Made by a program: the position numbers and the translations under genes. Source: an uncultured Bacteroidales bacterium (GTDB lineage Bacteria > Bacteroidota > Bacteroidia > Bacteroidales > Lentimicrobiaceae). From it: DNA of 15,134 nt. The notes under the pieces are model-generated. The model was not told where the DNA came from. It did not search any database and was given only the letters and a program-made list of their open reading frames with translations. The stretch covers positions 1 to 15,134 of the forward strand of contig CALCQV010000080.1 in the NCBI GenBank assembly GCA_937894795.1, in the 5' to 3' direction. Positions within the stretch are counted from its first letter, which is position 1; each line of letters begins with the position of its first letter. This document shows, one piece after another, positions 9,072 to 15,134 of the stretch.

Positions 9072-9109
9072 AAAATGATTGTTAAGTGAATAATTTAATG
9101 AATTAATTG

Positions 9110-9139
9110 CAAATTTATGTTGCAATAAATTCTCCAAAA
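9110..9139 (-). promoter_or_regulatory. Bacteroidota promoter for the S8 protease operon
   Basis: On the minus strand TTTTG (9139-9135), a 17-nt spacer and TAAATTTG (9117-9110) fit the TTG/TAnnTTTG promoter. The predicted transcript begins near 9103 and leaves a ~30-nt AT-rich leader before the GTG at 9071. This placement argues against translation from the TTG at 9137. Confidence 0.65.
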
Positions 9140-9607
9140 TGCTATTAATCTGCTAATTACGCAATAACTTCTAATAAGTTATTTTTCAGGTAGTAATTGG
9201 AAGTTCAATTTGAGGGTTCTAAGTTATAAAACAAATTCTTATGACATGCAAATATTATTTAATAATTTTTTTGGATGTATGCAATATATGCAGCTATATT
9301 GATATAATAACTAGCGGCTATGCAATTTCTATGGAGGAAATCATTGCTTATCGAGATATTCCAAAGGGATAGTATTTCGTAACTCGCCTAATTCTTTCTA
9401 TACCACCATCATTTGCATAAACTACCTGATTTCTAATTTTAGTATCTACGCATACTAGTCGCATACTGGTCGCATTAGCTTCGCATTTTAATTGTTTTTT
9501 TGCGAATTTATTACGGCCAATTATCGCCTATGATAGGTATTCTCCAAAACTAATTCATAACCTCTTTTTCAATTCAATCTTGTACGAAATGGGTAAGATC
9601 AAAAAGT
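9140..9607. other. AT-rich intergenic region upstream of the protease operon
   Basis: A 468-nt stretch between the protease promoter and the aquaporin terminator. It is strongly AT-rich with oligo-T/A runs. I see no convincing gene, RNA or mobile element. It holds a phased CGCAT repeat (listed separately) and several scattered TATGCA words around 9267-9333. A 43-codon frame at 9241-9372 is not convincing. Confidence 0.6.
9449..9486 (+). repeat. Four CGCAT direct repeats at exact 11-nt spacing
   Basis: CGCAT begins at 9449, 9460, 9471 and 9482, an 11-nt period close to one helical turn. The first two copies extend to CGCATACT(A/G)GT and the third to CGCATTAG. It could be a phased protein-binding array or a decaying minisatellite. 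Confidence 0.6.
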
Positions 9608-9647
9608 AGGGGTGAGTTAATAGGGAACCCTCTATTAACTCACCCCT
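9608..9647 (-). terminator. Intrinsic terminator of the aquaporin gene
   Basis: A perfect 16-bp inverted repeat (left arm 9608-9623, right arm 9632-9647; GGGGTGAG at the base) encloses an 8-nt loop. On the minus strand it is followed by ACTTTTTG, a U-run, 43 nt downstream of the aquaporin stop. Confidence 0.85.
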
Positions 9648-9689
9648 TCTCAATGAAGAATTAAAAACTGTGCAACAGTATTGCTTAAT

Positions 9690-10376
9690 TTAATTCTCTT
9701 CTTTTGCCAGCATCTTATAAACAAACCCTGCCAACAAAGCACCTACAATAGGAGCAACCCAGAAGAGCCAGAGTTGTTCAGCAGCCCACCCGCCAACAAA
9801 TATAGCCTGACTTGTACTACGGGCCGGGTTTACTGAGGTATTGGTTACAGGAATACTGATGAGGTGGATAAGGGTAAGCGCCAGACCTATGGCCAGTCCT
9901 GCAAAGCCTTTGGGTGCTTTTGAGTGGGTGGCTCCCATAATTACGATAAGGAACATAAAAGTCATGATTACTTCGCATACTAAAGCTGCGAGCATACTGT
10001 AGCCACCGGGTGAGTGTTCGCCGTAACCATTAGCGGCAAAACCACCTAATTCAAAGCCCGGCTTACCGGTTGCAATAAGGTATAGAATTCCGGCACCGGC
10101 AATACCTCCAAGCACCTGTGAAAGGATATAGGGCAGCAGTTCCTTCGTTTCAAATCGTCCGCCTGCCCATAGTCCGAGGGAAACTGCAGGATTAAGGTGA
10201 CAGCCGGATATATGTCCGATGGCATAAGCCATGGTGACTACCGTTAAACCAAAAGCAAGTGCTACGCCTGCAAAGCCTATCCCTAGTTCAGGATAGCCGG
10301 CAGCCAATACAGCACTTCCACAGCCACCCAATACTAACCATAATGTTCCAATAAATTCTGCTACATACTTTTTCAT
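9690..10376 (-). CDS. aqpZ: Aquaporin Z, water channel
   Basis: 228 residues, a usual length for AqpZ. It is an inner-membrane channel with six hydrophobic helices and two half-helices carrying the paired NPA motifs at 62-64 (CHLNPAVS) and 183-185 (TSVNPARS). The selectivity-filter residues match Escherichia coli AqpZ: F42 (LAFGLTVVTMA), H171 (TLIHLISIPVTNT), T180 and R186. The narrow Phe/His pair indicates water selectivity rather than GlpF-type glycerol transport. From family knowledge its role is rapid water flux during osmotic change. The ATG at 10376 begins directly at the first helix (MKKYVAEFIG). The gene stands alone with its own promoter about 105 nt upstream and a strong terminator downstream, and is divergent from serS. 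Confidence 0.96.
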   Translation of the reverse strand: MKKYVAEFIGTLWLVLGGCGSAVLAAGYPELGIGFAGVALAFGLTVVTMAYAIGHISGCHLNPAVSLGLWAGGRFETKELLPYILSQVLGGIAGAGILYLIATGKPGFELGGFAANGYGEHSPGGYSMLAALVCEVIMTFMFLIVIMGATHSKAPKGFAGLAIGLALTLIHLISIPVTNTSVNPARSTSQAIFVGGWAAEQLWLFWVAPIVGALLAGFVYKMLAKEEN

Positions 10377-10480
10377 GATTTCTGGTTTATGTGTAACTTA
10401 AAACGTTAAGTAATTTATTGCTATCTTATTTAATTATCTGTTAATCATTACTTTCTGATTGACACTAACCGGAATGCAAA

Positions 10481-10511
10481 CAAATATAAGGAATTATTTA
10501 AAAAAAGCAAA
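10481..10511 (-). promoter_or_regulatory. Bacteroidota promoter for aqpZ
   Basis: On the minus strand TTTG (10511-10508), a 19-nt spacer and TATATTTG (10488-10481) match the -33/-7 consensus with ideal spacing. Transcription would start near 10475, giving a ~100-nt leader, long for this group. Confidence 0.75.
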
Positions 10512-10718
10512 TCATCTGACTGCTTCTGGCTTCAGTGCTTAGTCCATACGGGCTCCTATGTGTATCCTGACTGTGGAAATAATCCAAGATTAGAGTGAAG
10601 GCCTTCCATATCCCAAAGGACCTTTGACGGCCTGAACCATATTTTACCGTTGCAGATTCACTACATATTCTTTCTTTGAATCAGTTGACCTATAGAGGCC
10701 TGACAGCTAAATATTCAT

Positions 10719-10726
10719 TAACTTTG
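10719..10726 (+). promoter_or_regulatory. Bacteroidota -7 element for the serS operon
   Basis: TAACTTTG fits TAnnTTTG and ends 21 nt before the serS ATG, implying a leader of about 15 nt. No TTG/TTTG lies at the expected distance upstream (nearest is 10685-10687, 31 nt away). Confidence 0.5.
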
Positions 10727-10747
10727 CACCCTTAAATAAAAATCCAC

Positions 10748-12019
10748 ATGTTAGAATTAAGTTATATAAGGGAAAATACAGCCGAAGTTGCTGAACGACT
10801 GGCCATAAAGAATATTGACGCTACCGCTTCACTCCAACAGATCATTGACCTTGATGCAAAGCGCCGCGAGGCTCAAAAACTATTGGATGATAACCTCGCT
10901 GAGTCGAACAACATAGCCCGCGAAGTTGGTAATCTCATGAAAGCCGGTAAGGCATCTGATGCAAGTGAGCTTAAATTGCGCGTTGCTGATCTTAAGGCTC
11001 AGGCTAAAGAACTGGCAGAGAATCTGGATAATATTACTTCAGAACAGACCGGCTTGCTGGTGCTGCTGCCTAATGTGCCTCATGCTTCGGTTCCCAGAGG
11101 AAAAACTCCTGAAGATAATCTTATTGTCAATAGTGAAGGGGTTATACCAGCCCTTCCTGCCAATGCAGTGCCGCATTGGGATCTTGCCTCCAAATATGAT
11201 ATTATTGACTTTGAACTCGGTAATAAGGTTACCGGTGCAGGGTTCCCATTCTATAAGGGCAAAGGTGCCCGACTGCAGCGTGCACTGATAAACTTCTTCC
11301 TCGATAATGCCATTGAAGCAGGATACCGTGAAATTCAGCCTCCACTGGTGGTAAATGAAGCATCAGGGTATGGCACAGGACAGTTGCCCGACAAGGATGG
11401 ACAGATGTACTTCTGTCAGATTGACAAGCTATATCTGATACCTACAGCCGAAGTGCCTGTTACAAATATTTACCGCGATGAAATTGTGAAAGCCTCAGCC
11501 TTCCCTATCAGGAATGTGGCTTATTCCAACTGCTTCCGTCGTGAGGCAGGCTCTTACGGTAAGGATGTACGTGGTTTGAACCGCCTTCATCAGTTTGATA
11601 AGGTGGAAATAGTAAACATACAACACCCCGACCACTCATACGAAACACTGGATGAAATGGTAGCATATGTATCAACGCTGCTGCGTAAACTTGAACTGCC
11701 ATTCAGGGTATTGAAATTGTGCGGCGGTGATATGAGCTTCACCTCTGCACTTACCTACGACTTTGAGGTTTACTCGGCAGCACAGCAGAAATGGCTGGAA
11801 GTAAGTTCTGTCTCCAACTTCGAAAGTTTCCAGGCTAACCGCATGAAACTGCGCTTCAAGGACGAGAACGGCAAAACCCGTCTTTGCCATACACTAAACG
11901 GAAGCGCTCTTGCGTTACCTCGTATAGTGGCCGCACTGCTTGAAAACAACCAGACAGATGAAGGAATCAGCATACCGGCAGCGCTGGCTAAATATACCGG
12001 CTTTGACTTAATAAACTAA
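10748..12019 (+). CDS. serS: Seryl-tRNA synthetase
   Basis: 423 residues, normal for bacterial SerRS. The cytoplasmic class II enzyme charges tRNA-Ser (and tRNA-Sec where present) with serine using ATP. Residues ~1-110 form the long antiparallel coiled-coil arm that holds the tRNA, ending at the characteristic LLPNVPHASVP. The catalytic domain shows the TAE serine-binding motif at 233-235 (IPTAEVPVTN), class II motif 2 at ~263-287 (FRREAGSYGKDVRGLNRLHQ) and motif 3 at ~385-400 (GSALALPRIVAALLEN). The ATG at 10748 fits the family N-terminus (MLELSYIREN) and the nearby -7 element. It is the first gene of a three-gene run with the TPR gene and rsmA, with only 3 nt to the next reading frame. Confidence 0.98.
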   Translation: MLELSYIRENTAEVAERLAIKNIDATASLQQIIDLDAKRREAQKLLDDNLAESNNIAREVGNLMKAGKASDASELKLRVADLKAQAKELAENLDNITSEQTGLLVLLPNVPHASVPRGKTPEDNLIVNSEGVIPALPANAVPHWDLASKYDIIDFELGNKVTGAGFPFYKGKGARLQRALINFFLDNAIEAGYREIQPPLVVNEASGYGTGQLPDKDGQMYFCQIDKLYLIPTAEVPVTNIYRDEIVKASAFPIRNVAYSNCFRREAGSYGKDVRGLNRLHQFDKVEIVNIQHPDHSYETLDEMVAYVSTLLRKLELPFRVLKLCGGDMSFTSALTYDFEVYSAAQQKWLEVSSVSNFESFQANRMKLRFKDENGKTRLCHTLNGSALALPRIVAALLENNQTDEGISIPAALAKYTGFDLIN

Positions 12020-12022
12020 CCT

Positions 12023-13993
12023 GTGACCCATACCATTGAACCTCCTATATCACCTAACTCCAACTTTAGCTCCCTCTCCCCCGACAAGTCGGGTCAGGCT
12101 TTGAGGAGAGGGCGGGGGGTAAGGTATTCCTTACTCTTCTTTCTGTTGTTTCTTACTGTCAGCACATACTCACAACCCGCCACAGATCAGCAATTGGGTC
12201 TTCAGTTTTATAACAACCGTGAATTCGGGAAAGCCGCAGAGGTATTTGAAAGACTATATAAAAACAAACCCGATCATTTCACTTATACCTATTACATGCA
12301 GTGCCTGTTGGAACTGGGTGAAACGGAGGAGGCTGCCAAGCTGGTAAAGCAGCAGATGAAACGCTATCCAGAAGATGCCAAATATAAGGTTGACCAGGGT
12401 TACGTGTTGATGCGCGGTAACCAGGGCCAGAAAGCACTTAAGCTTTTTGATGATCTGATCAGGGAGTTAAAGCCCGAACAACGGTCAGTTGTTGAAATGG
12501 CCAATGCTTTCACCATGCGGCGTGAATATGATTATTCGGTTAAAACATACCTTAAAGGACGACAGTTATTATCGCCGTCATACACTTTTGGCTTTGAACT
12601 TGCACAGTTGTATGAGATGCAGGGACAATTTGACAAGATGGTAATGGAGTATATTACCCTCATTGAGGAGAATCCTGCTTATGCCGAGCAGGTACAGGCC
12701 CGGTTGCAGAACTCGCTTTTAAATGATCCAGAGAACCTTAAAACAGAAGCCCTTCGCAAAGCCCTGGTGATGAACGTGCAGAAGAACCCTGATAATATTA
12801 CCCTCACGGAGATGCTGGTATGGCTGTCATTGCAATTAAAGGACTTTGAGTCGGCACTGGTGCAGGCACGGGCTCTTGACCGCCGATTGGATGAGAATGG
12901 CAGCAGGGTATTTGCCCTTGGTCAACTGAGCGTTTCAAGTGGGAACTACAAAGTGGCAGCCGATGCATTCAATTATGTGATGAGCCGTTCTGATGATCCT
13001 GCCCTGCGTACTATTGCCGAAGTAGAACTACTTCGCTCGGAGTATGAACTGGCCACTACTGCCTACCCGGTTGACCCGGTAAAAATTAAGGAAGTAGCCG
13101 GCAAGCACAATACCGCCATCCTTAGAAATGTGGGTAATCCTCTCACCTATCCGTTAGTCAGGAACCTGGCTCATATTGAAGCGTTTTATCTTGACAATTC
13201 AGCCAGGGCCGTGGAATTATTGGAGGAACTTATCAACAAGACCAACAACGACAGACAGCTTCAGGCGCAATGCAAGCTTGAACTTGCCGACATAATGCTC
13301 TTTAGCGGTGAACCCTGGGAGGCAACCCTACTCTACTCACAGGTGGATAAAGCCTTTAAAAATGACCCGCTGGGGCATGAAGCACGCTTCAGGAATGCGC
13401 GGCTCTCATTCTATATAGGCGAGTTTGATTGGGCGCGTGCCCAGTTGGATGTGCTCAAAGCCGCCACCTCCAAGCTCATTGCCAATGATGCCATGCAGAT
13501 GTCGCTGCTGATATCTGATAACATTGAAGCCGATAGTATAACACTGGCACTGGCCTCCTATGCACGTGCCGACTTGTTGCTGTTCAGGAATCGTACTGAT
13601 CAGGCACTGTCGGTGCTGGACTCTATATTGATAGCCTTCCCGGGACACTCCATTACCGACAATGTACTGATGAAGAAGGCAGAAATACGAATGAAACAAG
13701 GCGATTTCGCTGCCGCGGAAGCCCTGTGGAAAGAATTGCTTGAACAATATCCTGATGATATACTAGCCGATGATGCCCTTTATAGTCTGGCATCATTGTA
13801 CGATATACATCTAAGAGATACTGAGAAGGCCAAAGAGGCCTATCAGAAACTAATGCTTGAATATCCCGGCAGTCTCTATGTAGTGGAAGCACGAAAGCGC
13901 TACCGTACACTAAGAGGTGATTTCCAGCAGGAGCAGCCCGATCAGATATCACCACCTACAGATGGATCCTTTCAGAATCAGTCACCCTATTGA
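12023..13993 (+). CDS. Exported tetratricopeptide-repeat protein
   Basis: Up to 656 residues. The frame opens with a GTG 3 nt after the serS stop, and no ATG precedes the TPR region. A TTG at 12101 would give a much better signal peptide (MRRGRGVRYSLLFFLLFL, cleavage near TYSQ) and is probably the real start; the 26 residues before it look like translated intergenic repeat DNA. The mature part is a helical solenoid of TPR-like pairs (GLQFYNNREFGKAAEVFERL, GYVLMRGNQGQKALKLFDDL). It ends in YbgF-like repeats (MKKAEIRMKQGDFAAAEALW, LASLYDIHLRDTEKAKEAYQ) and a Gln/Pro-rich tail. It is probably a periplasmic scaffold; partners are unknown. Its TGA overlaps the rsmA start, indicating coupling. Confidence 0.85.
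   Translation: MTHTIEPPISPNSNFSSLSPDKSGQALRRGRGVRYSLLFFLLFLTVSTYSQPATDQQLGLQFYNNREFGKAAEVFERLYKNKPDHFTYTYYMQCLLELGETEEAAKLVKQQMKRYPEDAKYKVDQGYVLMRGNQGQKALKLFDDLIRELKPEQRSVVEMANAFTMRREYDYSVKTYLKGRQLLSPSYTFGFELAQLYEMQGQFDKMVMEYITLIEENPAYAEQVQARLQNSLLNDPENLKTEALRKALVMNVQKNPDNITLTEMLVWLSLQLKDFESALVQARALDRRLDENGSRVFALGQLSVSSGNYKVAADAFNYVMSRSDDPALRTIAEVELLRSEYELATTAYPVDPVKIKEVAGKHNTAILRNVGNPLTYPLVRNLAHIEAFYLDNSARAVELLEELINKTNNDRQLQAQCKLELADIMLFSGEPWEATLLYSQVDKAFKNDPLGHEARFRNARLSFYIGEFDWARAQLDVLKAATSKLIANDAMQMSLLISDNIEADSITLALASYARADLLLFRNRTDQALSVLDSILIAFPGHSITDNVLMKKAEIRMKQGDFAAAEALWKELLEQYPDDILADDALYSLASLYDIHLRDTEKAKEAYQKLMLEYPGSLYVVEARKRYRTLRGDFQQEQPDQISPPTDGSFQNQSPY
12072..12112. repeat. Composite palindromic repeat overlapping the TPR gene start
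   Basis: Outer arms CCCTCTCC (12072-12079) and GGAGAGGG (12105-12112) enclose an inner palindrome CCCGAC-AA-GTCGGG (12080-12093) and an 11-nt spacer. A G-run follows at 12114-12119. The base composition differs sharply from its surroundings. From memory, similar CCCTCTCC/GGAGAGGG elements occur between genes in Bacteroidota genomes. Confidence 0.7.
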
Positions 13994-14907
13994 AAAACAA
14001 GACCACATACCCCGTAAGAGCCAAGAAGCACCTGGGTCAGCATTTCCTCAACGACGAACATATTGCCAGGAAGATAACCGAGAGCATCACCCTCCCTTGT
14101 GATGGATTACTTGAGGTAGGTCCGGGCACCGGGGTGCTGACTAAATACCTGCTTGAACTGCTTAGCCTGCAAACGCAAACTGACAGTCCATCAGTTTCTG
14201 ATGGGCAAGGTACTGATAGCAAAGCTGCACAGACCAATCAAAAACCCGCAAAAGTTGGTGAAAGCACTGCACCAACCGGTGATGCACAACCTATTGCTCA
14301 ACTGAAGAACTTCCTCACACTTGACGTGGACAGGGACAGCATTGCCTATCTTAAGGAAACTTATCCACAACATGCATCGCTTTTCAGGGAAGCCGACTTC
14401 CTTAAGTTCAATCCAACAGGATTCTTTCAAGGAAGCTTTACGGTAATCGGTAATTTTCCATACAACATATCCAGCCAGATCTTCTTTAAAGTACTCGATC
14501 ATGTAGATCTGATACCTGAAGTGGTATGCATGTTACAGAAGGAAGTGGCTGAACGCATAGCGGCACCTCCGGGCAACAAGACATACGGCATACTAAGCGT
14601 GCTATTACAGGCGTGGTACGATATTGAATACCTCTTCACTGTGGAGCCGCATATGTTTATCCCGCCTCCTAAAGTACGGTCGGCCGTTATACGGCTTAAA
14701 AGAAATACCTCCACAGAGCTGGGCTGTGACCCTGCCCTCTTCAGGATGGTAGTGAAAACAGCCTTCAACCAGCGCCGTAAAACTCTTCGCAATGCCCTCA
14801 GGTCACTCAATCTCACCCCGGGCACTGCAATGGAAGAACTGCTCGATAAAAGGGCAGAACAACTGAGTGTTGCTGATTTCGTGTTTATTACCGGGAAGCT
14901 TCAATAG
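13990..14907 (+). CDS. rsmA: 16S rRNA (adenine1518/1519-N6)-dimethyltransferase, with loop insertion
   Basis: 305 residues against about 260-275 for the family. RsmA (KsgA) uses S-adenosylmethionine to dimethylate the two adjacent adenines near the 3' end of 16S rRNA late in small-subunit assembly. Seen here: the N-terminal signature VRAKKHLGQHFL (9-20), SAM motif I VGPGTG (43-48), acidic motif LDVDRDS (111-117), ADFL (135-138) and catalytic NFPY (155-158). The family tail is also present (PPPKVRSAVIRL; FNQRRKTLRNAL). Between motif I and the acidic strand, residues ~57-104 are an extra low-complexity Gln/Ser/Thr/Asp loop. The TTG at 13990 is the only plausible start near the conserved N-terminus and overlaps the TPR stop as TTGA. 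It is the last gene of the serS run. Confidence 0.96.
   Translation: MKNKTTYPVRAKKHLGQHFLNDEHIARKITESITLPCDGLLEVGPGTGVLTKYLLELLSLQTQTDSPSVSDGQGTDSKAAQTNQKPAKVGESTAPTGDAQPIAQLKNFLTLDVDRDSIAYLKETYPQHASLFREADFLKFNPTGFFQGSFTVIGNFPYNISSQIFFKVLDHVDLIPEVVCMLQKEVAERIAAPPGNKTYGILSVLLQAWYDIEYLFTVEPHMFIPPPKVRSAVIRLKRNTSTELGCDPALFRMVVKTAFNQRRKTLRNALRSLNLTPGTAMEELLDKRAEQLSVADFVFITGKLQ
14186..14206. repeat. Palindrome inside the rsmA insertion
   Basis: CCATCAG-TTT-CTGATGG (14188-14204) is a perfect 7-bp stem, extended by one G-U and one G-C pair to 14186-14206. It lies near the start of the extra loop-coding segment and is bracketed by imperfect direct copies ACTGACAG (14179) and ACTGATAG (14212). Confidence 0.6.
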
Positions 14908-14964
14908 AAATTGGCAAGAATATTTGCACATCTTTTTAAAAGGTTCTTTAGTCCGACAAATAGA

Positions 14965-15001
14965 ACGCAGATTGCACTGATCACACAGATCACCGCAGAT
15001 T
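14965..15001. repeat. 9-nt periodic GCAGAT/ACAGAT intergenic repeat
   Basis: Four degenerate units in tandem (ACGCAGATT, GCACTGATC, ACACAGATC, ACCGCAGATT). This is the style of short-period repeat often seen between genes in Bacteroidota drafts. It lies 57 nt downstream of the rsmA stop. Confidence 0.55.
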
Positions 15002-15116
15002 ATTTTATTGCTTCAGTGCTTAATTTCAATCTTGGTACTCTATTGAAGGTTCATTTTATATGTGACACTTGATTTCACCTAAGGCAGTCGAAGATACCGT
15101 TTCACCAATCCAAAGA

Positions 15117-15134
15117 AATCTGTGTAATTCAGCG
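15117..15134. repeat. Inverted partial copy of the GCAGAT repeat at the window edge
   Basis: AATCTGTGTAATTCAGCG resembles the reverse complement of the units at 14965-15001 and is cut by the window end. With that copy it may form the arms of a larger inverted element of at least 170 bp, with no recognisable gene between. Confidence 0.4.

Larger units (their letters stand above)
10377..10747. other. Divergent intergenic region between aqpZ and serS
   Basis: 371 nt holding one promoter in each direction (listed separately). The aqpZ leader contains a short inverted repeat, ACTTAA-AACG-TTAAGT (10396-10411), and the serS side a GAAGGCCTTC palindrome (10597-10606). I see no gene or RNA in the central part. 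Confidence 0.6.

Noticed and set aside
9241..9372. A 43-codon ATG frame on the plus strand in the intergenic region.
   Set aside because: It is short, lies in low-complexity AT-rich DNA, has no promoter at a sensible position and resembles no family I know.
10529..10541. The 13-mer GCTTCAGTGCTTA occurs here and again at 15010-15022.
   Set aside because: One or two shared 13-mers are expected by chance in 15 kb and the flanks do not match.
14037..14825. Several minus-strand frames within rsmA.
   Set aside because: They are shadows of the conserved methyltransferase reading frame.
14954..14968. Possible rsmA terminator from GTTCT / AGAAC.
   Set aside because: The stem is 5 bp with a long loop and no U-run.

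Overview
The window looks like a chromosomal segment of a Bacteroidota bacterium, probably an environmental member of a Bacteroidales/Sphingobacteriales-like lineage. Four observations support this. Promoters match the Bacteroidota type (TAnnTTTG, with an upstream TTTG about 17-19 nt away where one is present). Two secreted proteins end in type IX secretion (T9SS type A) sorting domains. A DUF4139 protein carries a carboxypeptidase-regulatory-like domain. Shine-Dalgarno sequences are generally absent.

Layout. (1) Bases 2-748 hold the 3' part of a zinc-dependent phospholipase C / S1-P1 nuclease-like enzyme, cut by the left edge. (2) 849-2840 (+) encodes an exported DUF4140/DUF4139 (MuiA-type) protein whose DUF4139 half is interrupted by a CarboxypepD_reg-like domain and a TonB-plug-leader-like linker. 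(3) 2960-9071 is a minus-strand block for the cell exterior: a large subtilisin (S8) fused to a beta-helix-like region and a T9SS tail, then a T9SS-tailed propeller-like protein, then a small exported protein of unknown family. A promoter precedes the block and a strong hairpin lies between its first two genes. (4) 9690-10376 (-) is an AqpZ-type aquaporin with its own promoter and terminator. (5) 10748-14907 (+) is a tight housekeeping operon: serS, an exported TPR protein and rsmA (16S rRNA dimethyltransferase).

Working together: the serS-TPR-rsmA operon has a 3-nt gap at the first junction and a 4-nt overlap at the second, and its last two genes have only non-ATG starts available, so translational coupling is likely. 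The minus-strand block probably delivers a surface or secreted protease together with a propeller-like protein through T9SS. It reads as AT-richer than the flanking housekeeping genes, which suggests an accessory unit.

I found no tRNA, rRNA, CRISPR array, transposase or phage gene. The most unusual points are the split DUF4139 protein, a roughly 45-residue low-complexity insertion containing a DNA palindrome inside the RsmA methyltransferase fold, and a palindromic repeat that overlaps and may supply the start of the TPR gene. The large protease-beta-helix fusion with its small orphan partner, and four CGCAT copies spaced exactly 11 nt in the intergenic region near 9.45 kb, are also unusual. 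None of these alone demonstrates a new biological system.
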